Assembly (NCBI GenBank): GCA_018257865.1
Contig: JAEUBA010000133.1
Span: 1 to 53,508 of the forward strand
DNA from: Stereocaulon alpinum
Taxonomy: Eukaryota; Ascomycota; Lecanoromycetes; Lecanorales; Stereocaulaceae
DNA length: 53,508 bases
Direction of reading: 5' to 3'
In this document: piece after piece, positions 9,525-18,960 of the stretch
How the letters are laid out: every line of letters starts with the position of its first letter
Numbering within the stretch: the stretch's first letter is position 1
Notes under the pieces: generated by a model
What the model was told of the DNA's origin: nothing
What the model saw: the letters and a program-made list of their open reading frames with translations, nothing else
Databases searched by the model: none
Translations under genes and position numbers: made by a program

Positions 9525-11366
9525 CTTACCTCCTATATTTTCTAAAGAAGTATTACCTTCTTTAGGCCTAAGTTTATTATTAATACTAAGCTCTCTAGCC
9601 CTATTATAGCTAGTATTACTAATAATAATAGGTACTATAGAAGAGTAAGAGATAACTTAAATACTAGTAATATACCTTAAGCTTAATATCCCTAATATAT
9701 AAGACCTTTCGCTAGACCCTCTTTATAGGTACTTAGTAATCTCTCTACTAGCTTAGGCAAATTTAGCGGAACCCTATAAACCTAAAACCTATACTAAAGT
9801 AATAGCTAATAATATATATAAAATATAGTAGGAGCTCGCTATAAATAACGAATTTAACTCCTTTATAGCTAATAATACTTAGATACTAACGTCGCCCCTA
9901 AATAGCCGGAAAGTTCTTAGGGGTAGATAGGTCTATACCTTAAAATATAGCCCTAAGGGGGAAATTATACGCTATAAGGTATACTAAGTTATTTAAGGCT
10001 TTAAGTAATAAGAAGGCCTTAATTATAATAAAACTTTCGCCTTAGTAGTTAAACTTATAAGTTATAAGGTTATATTTATAATTACCGCCGCTATAGATTA
10101 GGACCTAAAGTAGATAGACGTTAAAATAGTATTCCTCTATAAGGATATAGAAGAGGAGATCTTTATAGAATAGCCTAAAGGTTTTATTTAAGGGGAGGTA
10201 AAAGTTTACTTCCTAAATAAGGCCTTATACGGCCTAAAATAATCCCCTTAAGTATAGTATAATACCTTCGCTAGCTTTATAAACGCTAAATTAGGCGTAG
10301 TCTTATTAGAAGTTAACTTAAGTATATTTATTAACCCTAAAGATAGGACGCTAATTACCCTATATATAGATAATTTACTAATTATAGGCCCTAGTAAGGA
10401 AGCTATTTAGAGGGTTAAAAATACCCTTAACTATTAGTTCTATATAATAGATCTTAGGCTATATAGCTATTACCTAGGGATAATAGTTACCTAAAACCGC
10501 TAATAACGAATATTATAACTAGGCTAAGAGGCCTATATTAAGAAAGTACTTCGGGACTTTAGCCTTTAGGAATATAAAGAAACCGCGACCCCTATAGAGA
10601 TAACTTACTATCTAGAAAAAGCTCCTAACGGTTTCTAAGCTAATACCTAAGACCGACTGCTATATTAGAAGGCTATTAGGTTACTAATATATATAATACT
10701 AGGGACTTAACCTAATATTATATACCCCGTATTAGTAGTTAGCTGCTACAGTATAAACCTAATATAAGCTTATTAAGGTACGGTTAAACGAATCTTCTAA
10801 TATCTTAAGTTAATAACTAAATACTAATTAATATTCTTAGGACTAATTTAGGTACTAATAGGCTATACTAACTCTAATTAAATAGGAGACTACGATACGC
10901 GCTAATCTACCTTAGGGTATATCTTTAACGTAGGTAGTAGGGCTATTAGCTAGTTATCTAAGTAATAACCTATTATAGCCCTTTCTACCTATAAGGCTAA
11001 ATATATTAGTTAGACCCTAGCGTTTAAGGAAGCGGTATAGCTTTAAAACCTACTAAGGTAGCTTAAGCCTAGTAGCTAGGAACCTTAGGTAGTAATTATC
11101 TATAAGAATAATTAAAGCGTAATCGCCCTTATAAAGAATCCGGAATTCTATACTTATAGTAAGTATATTAATATACGCTATTACTTTATTAGGGAGTAAG
11201 TTACTAATAGTATAATAGACCTCCGCTATATACCTACTAAGTATTAAGTTACTAATAGGCTTACTAAACCCCTCTATAAGGATAAGTTCGTAGAGTTCCG
11301 TAATAACTTAGGCTTAGAATATATCGCCTAAGGTAGAGCTTTAGTAGGAGTAGCTACTTAGATTTA
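9501..11366 (+). pseudogene. Copia-1 pol part 2: reverse transcriptase and RNase H
   Basis: RVT_2 domain at about 9950-10680: YKAIFIITAAID near 10056-10092, DVKIVFLYKDIEEEIFI near 10120-10170, PKGFI, then LNKALYGLK near 10211-10238 (G kept here). The catalytic box at 10373-10384 reads YIDN: the second Asp was lost through TpG to TpA. RNase H at about 10900-11340: GSRAIS, ALSTYKAKYIS, KEAVQLQNLLRQL (Gln codons now TAG), then FIREQVTNS..DLRYIPT, the usual copia end. The frame runs into 23-bp repeats at 11342. Confidence 0.9.
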
Positions 11367-11400
11367 GTAGGAGTAGCTACCTAAATCTAGTAGGAGTATC
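11342..11400 (+). repeat. 23-bp tandem repeat at end of Copia-1 pol (two units plus partial)
   Basis: Units at 11342-11364 and 11365-11387, partial at 11388-11400. Copies a and f have one unit; d and e have two. Confidence 0.85.
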
Positions 11401-11779
11401 CCTAAGGATCGCGCGCGAATACTACTTAAATAGGGCCTACTATACCTAGATTATCCCTAAAGCTATTATTATACTTTATAGTATCTATTAACCCTATATA
11501 CTACCCAACTACTTATTAGTAAGAAATTAGTATATATAGGCTAATAGGGAAAATAAAAATTTAAATAACTATACTTTATTATTTTCCGGAAAGTTTTAGT
11601 AGTAATAGTAAAAGATAAGCTCTGCTATCCTACTAAATACTAGGTATTTAAGGTGAAATCCTGCTAAGTAACGGGTTATTAAGGTAAAAAGCAGTTATAA
11701 CTAATATATAGTAAATTAGTTATTTTAGCGGACTATAATTTAATTATCTAGTATTTAGCGTACTATATTTGAGTAGGAG
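11401..11779 (+). other. Copia-1 copy b 3' untranslated region
   Basis: No gene seen. Conserved between copies. GAGTAGGAG just before the LTR is the likely polypurine tract. Confidence 0.6.
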
Positions 11780-11909
11780 TATTAAAATTCGGGTATTCGT
11801 ATACTAAGCCTTAGTATTAATAACTAAGGCTTAGCACTAACCCTTATTTATATCTCACACAGTCGCACTTAGCTAGATAATCAAGTATTCTACCTATTAT
11901 ATTTTAACA
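11780..11909 (+). repeat. Copia-1 copy b 3' LTR (130 bp)
   Basis: Starts TATTAAAATTC and ends TTTTAACA (CA preserved), mirror of the 5' LTR where TG is preserved and CA lost. The pair therefore reveals the full ancestral TGTT...AACA ends. Followed by CTCTA. Confidence 0.96.
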
Positions 11910-14125
11910 CTCTACAACTATCCTACCTCTAAGTAGTAGGATAGAAGGGCCTCTACTAGTATTAGTAGGCTTCTATAGTAACTTAGAAGAAGTATAAGGA
12001 TTAGACTTTCTATATAAGACTTATAGGCTATAAGGGCGAATACGCTTATTATATACTCCTACCTAGTAATTATATCTAGGTATATAATAATATTAGATAG
12101 CTAGATAATATCCCTACTAATAGCGAAAGTAACCCTAATTAGTAGCGACTAGACGCTACTAGATTAACTTAACTAAAGCCTAAATACGCTAAGTTAGTAA
12201 CGCCGTCGTTAGGGGAGAAGAGCTATATTAACTCTAAAGTTAATAACTTCCTTAGTACTATTTACTAGCGTTAGAAATCTCTAACGCTATTATTAACTAT
12301 ATCTTCTAAGTAGTTAATACTAACTTCCTCTAAGTTAGGCGATAAACTCGCTACTATCCCTATATAGGATACTTCCTTAAAAGCGTCTTAACTAAAAATA
12401 AGCCCCTAAGTAACTTAATTAATAATAGGTTAGTAACGACTATAGCTACCGCCTACGCTACTAGTAGTATAAGAAGCGGTATAATATTAGTACCTAAAAC
12501 TTAGGCTAGACCTATTAGTACTATTATCCTAAGTTAACGTCTCTAAACTATATAAGCTAAAAAGCTACGTAGAAGCTAAGACCGATTACTAGAGTTCTAA
12601 ATAGTAGTAGGTAATAAAGGATAAAGTTAATTCCCTTACTTAGAATAAAACTTAGAAGCTTACTAAGCTGCCTACTAACTACTAACCCCTTAAAGGGAAA
12701 TAGGTCTATAAGCTTAAATAGGGCCCTAATAGTAAGATTACTTACTATAAAGCCCGCTAGGTAGTCTATAGTTTTAAGTAACGAAAAGGTATTAATTACT
12801 ATAAAACCTTTACCTTAGTAGTTAAGCTAATAAGCTATAAAGCTATCTTTATAATTACTACCGCCTAGGACTAAGAACTAGAATAGATAGATATTAAGAC
12901 CGCCTTCCTTTATAGGGACGTTAAAGAGGATATCTATATTATATAGCCTAAAGGCTTCGTACTATTAGATAAAGAAGGCTTAGTCTATAAGCTAAAGAAG
13001 GCGCTCTATAGCCTAAAGTAGTCGCCTTATATTTAGTATAATACCCTATTAATATACCTTAAAGAGCTTAGTTTTAAACCCCTCTCTACTAACCTTAGTA
13101 TCTTTACTAATAGTATTATAATTATTACTATCTATATAGACGATATTCTTTTTATAGGGCCTAGTAAGTCCTAAATCTAAGACCTAAAGGTAAAGTTTTA
13201 TACTTAATTTAAAATAACTAATCTCAGCCTATATATCTACTATCTAGGTATAATAATTACTAGGGATTAGACTAATCGTATTATTCGTCTTAACTAAGTA
13301 GGCTACGTTAAGAAGTTTATTTAAGACTATAGTATATAAGATACTACTAAATTAACCCCTGTACTAATAGGTAATAAAAAATATTAGGTAGCTAATAAAG
13401 ACTATAAGGCTACTAACGCCTTCTAAACCTAATACTAGTCTATAGTTAGGTTATTAATATACGCTATAATAGGTACTCGTCCTAATATTATATACTTAGT
13501 CTCCGTTATCTCCTAGTATAGCTCTAACCCGAATAATAAGTATTAGAAGGTAGTAAAATAAATCTTCTACTACCTCCGCTCTACTATTAACCTATAGCTT
13601 ATATTTAGGGGAGCTCTAAAGCTATTATTAAGATATACTAATATAGACTAGGCGGGTAATTAAGATACCTAATAATTAACTTCTAGGTATATCTTTAATA
13701 TTAGTAGCAGCGCTATTAGCTAGTCTTCTAAGCGATAACCTATTATTACGCTATCTTTATATAAAGCTGAATATATTAGCTAGACCTAGGCTATAAAGGA
13801 GGCTATCTAGCTATAGAACCTCTTAGACTAACTTAATACTAATATTAACTCCTTAGAGGTAGTAGTAATCTTCTATAATAATTAAGGCGCTATAGCCTTA
13901 ACTAAGAACCCTTAATTTTATACTTAGACTAAGTATATTAATATTAACGTCTACTTTATTAGGGAGTAAGTTGCTAAAGAAGCGGTTAAATTAATCTATA
14001 CCTTAACTTAGAAGATAGTTATAGACGGCCTAACTAAGGCCCTACTAAAGGACTACTTTATTCCTTTTTAAAATACTATTAGCTTAGAGAGCCTACTATA
14101 AGTTCTAATCTAAGGGAGCCCTTAG
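11910..14125 (+). pseudogene. Copia-2 pol part 2: integrase tail, reverse transcriptase, RNase H
   Basis: Continues in frame from 5890 once Copia-1 b and one CTCTA are ignored. The integrase C-terminus shows YIRLIGYKGEYAYYIL near 12010-12060 (lvGY.....Y.l). Reverse transcriptase: KLISYKAIFIITTA near 12820-12860, DIKTAFLYRDVKEDIYII near 12890-12945, PKGF, KLKKALYSLK near 12990-13020. The YxDD box at 13133-13144 is intact (YIDDILF). RNase H: SSSAIS near 13700, then SLYKAEYIS near 13750-13780, later FIREQVAKEAVKLIY. Stops are nearly all TAG/TAA at former Gln/Trp codons. Confidence 0.88.
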
Positions 14126-14916
14126 TATTACTAGCGCCTTCTATCTAATTAGAAATACTATATTTTTAGGTTACTAAGCCCTATTTAGGTACTCCTATAC
14201 TAAGGCTTTAGGGGATCTATACGCCCTTAGCTACTCCTACGCCTAATTATTAATCCCGTAGAGCCGTAACTCCGTAAGCTCCGTAATATATAGGAATTAC
14301 TACTATTATTTAATAATACTATACCCTATTATTAATCCCTTCTATAGGGTACTCCGCCTTATACCTAAGGCCCTCTATCGCTAATATAAGGCTACTAAAC
14401 CCTATATTATAACCCTTATTACCTATAATATAGCGCGGTTAGTCTAGCTAACGTAGCTTATTATACGCCTAGAATTAACCGCTATTTAGTATATAGGCAC
14501 TCTATAACGTTTATAATACTAAGTCTAATATAGCTAGACCGCCCTAGAAGCTCGCTAAGACTTATAGCCGCTACCGTAGCCGCTTTATAAGACTTTCTAA
14601 CTATCTCTATCTATCCTCCAGCCTTATATTAGTAGAAAATTGGCTTATACAGCCTCTATAGGAAATAAAATATTCAAATAACTATAAACGTACGAAAAGT
14701 AGAATTATTAATAGGCTGCTATTAATTTTAACCTATATATACCTTATTAGCGTATACTTCTAGGGGGTTAGCCGCCCGAATTATAGTATATAGACGATCT
14801 AATTAGTCTATACCCTAAAGTAACTAGTTACTAGACCTAGAGACGTCTTAATTAATCGCTTATTATAAGGAGGGGAGTCCTATTAGGCAAATCTTACTTA
14901 CTTATATAAAGGGGAG
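14126..14916 (+). other. Copia-2 3' untranslated region with polypurine tract
   Basis: About 790 bases between RNase H and the 3' LTR. I recognise no domain. CA and TG are slightly commoner here than in pol (for example around 14630-14690). It ends with AAAGGGGAG (14908-14916), a good polypurine tract directly before the LTR. Confidence 0.6.
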
Positions 14917-15091
14917 TATTAAAAGTAGCCTATATACTAAGGATAACTAAGCCTTAGTATACTAACTAAACCTTAGTATAATAACTAAGCCTTAGTATCT
15001 TAGTATACTAAGTTAGTACTACTATATATAGATCGCGCGTGTAGCACTTAGACACCTAACAAGTAAGTATTCTACCCTATATTTTAAAATA
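14917..15091 (+). repeat. Copia-2 3' LTR (about 175 bp)
   Basis: Begins TATTAAAAGTAGCC (TGTTAAAAG before RIP) and ends near TTTTAAAATA. It contains three imperfect copies of CTAAGCCTTAGTATA around 14950-15000, the same motif that forms the Copia-1 LTR hairpin, so the two families look related. The exact right end is uncertain by a few bases because the 5' LTR is not available. Confidence 0.75.
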
Positions 15092-15542
15092 CCCCTACTA
15101 AAGAACTAAGAGTAGTAGGAAAGTATATTAAAACTTTAGCGATAATATAGAATAACTATCTAAGGATAGTACTTAGAGTATATAAAGTAATACTAATTTA
15201 GATCTTAAAGGTAGAGGTAGTTATCCCTCCTATCTAAACTTAGTTAGATACTTTAATTATAAGATATTAAGTACTAAGAGGGATCTATAACCTAATAATT
15301 AAAGGTAACTATATAATCTATTAAAAATTATAGGGAAAAAGAGGGAGGGCGCGTTTAATATATCTTACCCTATTATTAAAGAAGGAGGTATAAGCCCTTT
15401 AAGAGCTTAAAGTAAAGGATTAGGACTAAGTATTAATAATAATAAGGTAGAAAGTATATTAGTATAACTTAGAAATAGATATTAAGGAGTACTAAGATAT
15501 AGGTATCTTAGCTAAGAAAATAAGGAGTTAAGTAATAATAAA
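15092..15542 (+). pseudogene. LINE copy 1, ORF2 fragment (region between RT and 3' end), part i
   Basis: Collinear with about 39590-40010 (reverse strand) of the near-complete LINE in this window. Reading through stops: KELRVVGKYIKTLAII near 15106-15150, then NNYLRIVLRVYKVI, LKVEVVIPPI near 15205-15235. This matches the segment after LINE reverse transcriptases where the sequence goes R.LRA.TGAYK.T....LEVEA..PP, just before the RNase H-like part. The left side is cut by the Copia-2 LTR and the right side by a repeat-rich insertion. Homology to the second LINE resumes at about 16847. Confidence 0.82.
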
Positions 15543-15689
15543 CTATAATATCCACCTATAAAATTCTAATACTATAATTAAATAGTTAACTACTAGTTAG
15601 ATAATAGTCTTTATTTGGTTAGTATTCGGTTTATATTTAGTTATAATAACGTTAGAATATCTCTTTCTAAAACTAATAACCGTTATAGT

Positions 15690-15782
15690 TAGTAAACGGT
15701 TGTAGTTAGTAAACGGTTAGTAGACGGTTAGTAAACGGTTAGTAGATAGTTAGTAAATAGTTAATTAATAATTAATAAACTA
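15690..15782 (+). repeat. 11-bp tandem array, unit AGTAAACGGTT
   Basis: About eight units, decaying rightwards: AGTAAACGGTT, AGTAGACGGTT, AGTAGATAGTT, AGTAAATAGTT, AATTAATAATT. Changes are mainly transitions. Confidence 0.8.
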
Positions 15783-16556
15783 TCTAGGTATTACTAATAT
15801 TACTAGATATTACTAATATTACTAGTGCTACTAGATATTACTAATATTGCTAGATATTACTAATATTACAGGTATTGTAGGTACTATAGGATATTGCAGG
15901 TATTATAGGTATTGCAGATATTACTAGATATTACAGGTATTGCAGGTGTTACTAGTATTACTAGATATTATAGGATATTACGGGTATTGCAGGTACTATA
16001 GGATATTGCAGGTATTATAGGTATTATAGATATTACTAGATATTATAGAATATTGCTAATATTGCTAAATATTATAGGTATTACAGGTGTTACTAATATT
16101 ATAGGATATTGCAGGATATTACAGGTGTTGCTAATATTACTAGATATTACAGGTGTTATAGGTATTGCAGATATTACTAGATATTATAGAATATTGCTAA
16201 TATTGCTAAATATTATAGGTATTGTAGGTGTTACTAATATTATAGGATATTATAGGATATTGCAGGTATTACTAATATTACTAGATATTGTAGGTATTAT
16301 AGGTATTGCAGATATTACTAGATATTATAGAATATTACTAATATTGCTAAATATTATAGGTATTACAGGTGTTACTAATATTATAGGATATTATAGGATA
16401 TTGCAGGTGTTACTAATATTACTAGATATTATAGGTATTACTAATATTATAGGATATTATAGGATATTACAGGTATTACTAATGTTACTAAATATTATAG
16501 GTGCTACTAATATTACTAGATATTATAGGTACTACTAATATTACTAGATATTATAG
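15783..16556 (+). repeat. Minisatellite of 9-10-bp units with a 141-bp higher-order repeat
   Basis: Built from variants of GATATTACTAATATTACTA and ATTGCAGGT. The marker TATTACTAGATATTATAGAA starts at 16031, 16172 and (with the same context) 16313, a spacing of 141 bp twice, showing higher-order amplification. An apparent 161-codon open frame at 16053-16538 is a by-product of units whose higher-order length is a multiple of three; it has a monotonous Ile/Leu/Tyr/Arg make-up and no domain. CA and TG survive here more than in the flanks. Confidence 0.9.
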
Positions 16557-16677
16557 GTGCTACTGATATTACTGGAGTTACTGGAGTTACTGGAGTTGCT
16601 AGAGTTACTGGAGTTACTGGAGTTACTAGAGTTACTAGAGTTACTGGAGTTACTAGAGTTACTAGAGTTAGAGTTAC
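16557..16677 (+). repeat. 9-bp tandem array GTTACTGGA / GTTACTAGA
   Basis: About twelve units from 16561 to 16677. GTTACTGGA and GTTACTAGA differ by a TpG to TpA change. The open frame across it (Leu-Glu repeats) has no sign of being a gene. Confidence 0.9.
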
Positions 16678-16846
16678 GTAACCGTTGTCTAATAGTTATA
16701 AAATTATCAATAGTTCTTATAGTTTTAGAACGGTTATATTCTAGTATTAATAGCGTTCTAGAACTAGTATAAACTTAAATTAGTTAAATAACTATATAAA
16801 ACTTATATTATAACGAGATTAATTCTTAGTAAAGAGCCTATATAGA
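16678..16846 (+). other. Right flank of the repeat-rich insertion
   Basis: AT-rich, no gene. Contains AACCGTT (inverse of the AACGGTT core of the left 11-bp array) and a segment roughly inverse to 15645-15700. Confidence 0.4.
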
Positions 16847-16868
16847 AGTAAACTAAGTAATAGGAGGT
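16847..16868 (+). pseudogene. LINE copy 1, part ii (short piece)
   Basis: AGTAAACTAAGTAATAGGAG aligns with the LINE at about 39553-39574 (reverse strand). Its last five bases GAGGT are the left target duplication of Gypsy-1; LINE sequence continues at 35307. Confidence 0.75.
16864..16868 (+). other. Target site duplication GAGGT, left copy (Gypsy-1)
   Basis: GAGGT also follows the 3' LTR at 35302-35306; the LINE sequence has one GAGGT at this place. Confidence 0.93.
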
Positions 16869-16901
16869 TGTTAACCCTTAAGCGTATACGCGTTATAGCT
16901 A

Positions 16902-17470
16902 TATCTATAAAAGTTTTTTTAGCTAAATTTTTTCTAGCCGCTGTAGCTACTATAGCTAAAACTTAGAAAGACTTAGTAACTTAGCTAAACTTAGCTAAAC
17001 TTAGTAGCTTATCTCGCTTACTAAGTACTTACTAAGCGACTAAAAAATTTTAGACTTAAAATAGCTATTTATAGTTATTTTTTTTAAGTTTTTTAAAGTT
17101 TAGCTTCCGCTACTAAAAACGGGAAGTTCGGGAAGTCTCTAGTTAATCTATTATTATTCCTTTTTTAAATCTAATTCTATTTTTAGAAATCTCGCTTAAT
17201 TTTAGTATAGAAAGTCTATTTATAGCCCTATATACCCTCCCTACTAGCGCTACTAGTTATAATATAATTATTATTAAATTCTAAATTCTATTTTTTTTTT
17301 TTTTTTTTTTTTTTAGATAAGTTTTAGATAAGTTTAGATAAGTTTGGATAAGTTTTAGCTATAGCTGCTATAGAATACTAAGGGTTAATTCTAATACTAA
17401 GTAGATAAGTACTACTAAGCGGATATAGCCGCTCTAGCTAAAACCTATCTATAAAAGTAATTTATAGATA
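16902..17470. mobile_element. 569-bp MITE with TA target duplication (Tc1/mariner-like)
   Basis: The 3' LTR reads GTTATAGCTACGCTAACG; here the TA (16900-16901 and 17471-17472) flanks an insert starting TATCTATAAA and ending TTTATAGATA, perfect 10-bp terminal inverted repeats. Subterminal TTTTAGCTA-type motifs also face each other. The TA duplication suggests mobilisation by a Tc1/mariner-type transposase. No coding region is seen. It contains many near copies of TTAGCTAAAC (16970-17010) and AAGTTTAGATA (17320-17355). Confidence 0.85.
17289..17314 (+). repeat. Poly-T run of about 24-25 bases inside the MITE
   Basis: An uninterrupted T tract, followed by ATAAGTTT repeats. The exact length may vary by sequencing. 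Confidence 0.8.
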
Positions 17471-17688
17471 TACGCTAACGTAATAATATTAATTAGGGTC
17501 TAGGGGCTTAGTAATAGTATTACTACCTAGGACTCCCCTATATTTTAGGGATCTTTAGAAATTAGTTCTACTACTACTCTACTACTAAGTAATATAATTA
17601 TATCTATTACTTAATACCTAAATCTAGTAACTTTACGTCTCTTATACCTTAGTATACTAGCTTAGAGCTAGCGTCGCTAGCCTTTATA

Positions 17689-18960
17689 GTTTTAATTTCT
17701 CTACCTTTTTAAGGGAGAGGCCCGGAGTTACTATAATATCGGGTTAGACGCGCGGTTATACTACTATAACCGTTACTAACGCCGAAGAACCTAACGATAT
17801 TAATAATAATAATAATCCTACGGAGAGCTATAGAACTAATAGAGAGTCTTAGCTAAATACCTTTAATTTAGATAACGCTAATCTTAAGTAACGCTTATAA
17901 GAAGCCTAAGTGATAAATCGCCGCCTAAAGTAACTACGCGAATTATTAGTATTAGAAGCTGAAAATAATATAATTTAATACCTTAGATTATAGAGTACTA
18001 TTAGAATACCTATAGGGATAGTTTAAGAGGAGGAATAATATCCTATTACCGCTATATTAGTATGATTAGTTAATATTACTAGTTAAAGGATTCCTTTACG
18101 TCTTATAACGCCCGCCTTTAGCGCGCTTATAAACCTACCTATTAAACTCTAAAGACCCCTAGTACTAAAAAGCTTTCAGCCTAAGAATATATAACTTTAT
18201 AAGGGAATTAGCGAGGGTAAATACCTATACTAGTTTACTAACTTAAAGAAGAAGTTTTTTAAGAGTCCGGAGTACTTTACTACTAAACTATCTAAAATAG
18301 TCTACTATATAGACGCCTTAGAAGATAACCCGAATTCTTAGTAGAATACCTACCTAAAGGACTATAGATAGGATAATATAATATTCGAATTCTTTAAGTA
18401 ATTCCTATATAATTTAGTTATAGATCTTATTAACTGCCGTCTCCTCGCCTATAAAAGGTTTAAGGAGGTAAAGTAATATTCTAACTAAAAAGTTACTATA
18501 TTTAAGGCTTACCTAAAGGAGTTAGAAGCTAACCTACTACTTATAGCCTTAAAGCTTAAAGCTAACCTCTTCTTAGCTAAGCTAAGACTAGAGCTAAAGA
18601 ATAAAATCTTAAGTATAGGTAAGGTATTTAATAATAGGGATAATATTATTACCTAAGCTATTATATAAGAGAATACTATAGGGCGCGAGTATTATAGAGG
18701 CGGCGGCTTAAGTACTTATAGGAAATTATCTAACTATAGGACCTCTAAGTTATAAGGGAGCTACCTATTAGAATAATAGATTTCTAAGCCTAATAGGCTA
18801 GGCCTAAGGGTCGATAGCTTATAGTTAGCGCGAAATAAATCTTATTTAAGGAGTCTAAAGTAGAAGACTAATTTAGATTTAGTAACTAAGCTTATTTACT
18901 ATTATTATAAAAAGCTAAGCTATATAAGCCTAAATTATCCTAATCGCGATAAGCCTATAA
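17689..18960 (+). pseudogene. Gypsy-1 leader and gag remnant with zinc knuckle
   Basis: After the LTR comes a leader, then gag. The frame reads LYKGISEGKYLY and FTNLKKKFFKSPEYF near 18195-18285, then NTYLKDYR.DNIIFEFFK.FLYNLV near 18345-18420, then a stretch of Leu/Ala/Lys near 18505-18600, a gag capsid pattern of fungal Ty3/gypsy elements. A zinc knuckle at 18897-18938 has perfect CX2CX4HX4C spacing with all four ligands as Tyr, followed by PNRDKP. The gag start is not fixed because ATG would be lost. It formed the capsid and bound RNA. Confidence 0.8.
18897..18938 (+). other. Gypsy-1 zinc knuckle, ligands converted to Tyr
   Basis: Codons Y-Y-Y-Y-K-K-L-S-Y-I-S-L-N-Y; positions 1, 4, 9 and 14 are the former Cys, Cys, His and Cys. 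Confidence 0.8.

Larger units (their letters stand above)
5896..11909 (+). mobile_element. Copia-1 copy b, complete element (6014 bp) with 130-bp LTRs
   Basis: The only end-to-end Copia-1 copy in the window and the reference for the others. Order: 5' LTR, primer-binding site, leader, gag, protease, integrase, reverse transcriptase, RNase H, 23-bp repeats, polypurine tract, 3' LTR, with CTCTA duplications outside. INT before RT places it in Ty1/copia. The two LTRs differ at seven positions, every one a transition at a CpA/TpG site, so their divergence is RIP rather than age. It sits inside Copia-2. Confidence 0.97.
3405..15091 (+). mobile_element. Copia-2 element (Ty1/copia), lacking its 5' LTR, split by Copia-1 copy b
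   Basis: A second copia family. Order gag, protease, integrase, reverse transcriptase, RNase H, 3' LTR. The left side begins abruptly at the Gypsy-2 LTR (3404), so its own 5' LTR is absent here. A complete Copia-1 element is inserted in the integrase with the duplication CTCTA (5891-5895 and 11910-11914); removing it and one CTCTA restores the reading frame. The 3' LTR ends at about 15091 against LINE sequence, implying Copia-2 inserted into the LINE. Confidence 0.88.
15543..16846 (+). mobile_element. Unclassified 1.3-kb insertion carrying tandem repeats, inside LINE copy 1
   Basis: The related LINE runs straight from the equivalent of 15542 to 16847, so this block is an insertion. It has an outer flank, an 11-bp repeat array, a long 9-10-bp array and a GTTACTGGA array, then another flank. 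The outer flanks hold roughly inverted related pieces (TTTCTAAAACTAATAACCGT near 15665 and TTTTAGAACGGTTATATTCT near 16723), and the ends start CTATA and finish TATAG. This may be a degraded non-autonomous TIR element that accumulated satellite DNA; no coding region is seen. Class is unknown. Confidence 0.5.
16869..17688 (+). repeat. Gypsy-1 5' LTR, interrupted by a MITE
   Basis: 820 bases that reduce to exactly 249 when the 569-bp insert and one TA are removed, equal to the 3' LTR. The remainder is near identical to 35053-35301 apart from transitions. Confidence 0.95.

Noticed and set aside
16053..16538. 161-codon open reading frame
   Set aside because: It lies wholly inside the minisatellite; the open frame results from repeat units without stops and a period divisible by three. 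No domain or start context.
15690..16677. CRISPR-like repeat-spacer pattern
   Set aside because: Units are directly tandem with no unique spacers; the context is a eukaryotic LINE.
16557..16772. Leu-Glu repeat open frame
   Set aside because: Translation of the GTTACTGGA array, not a gene.
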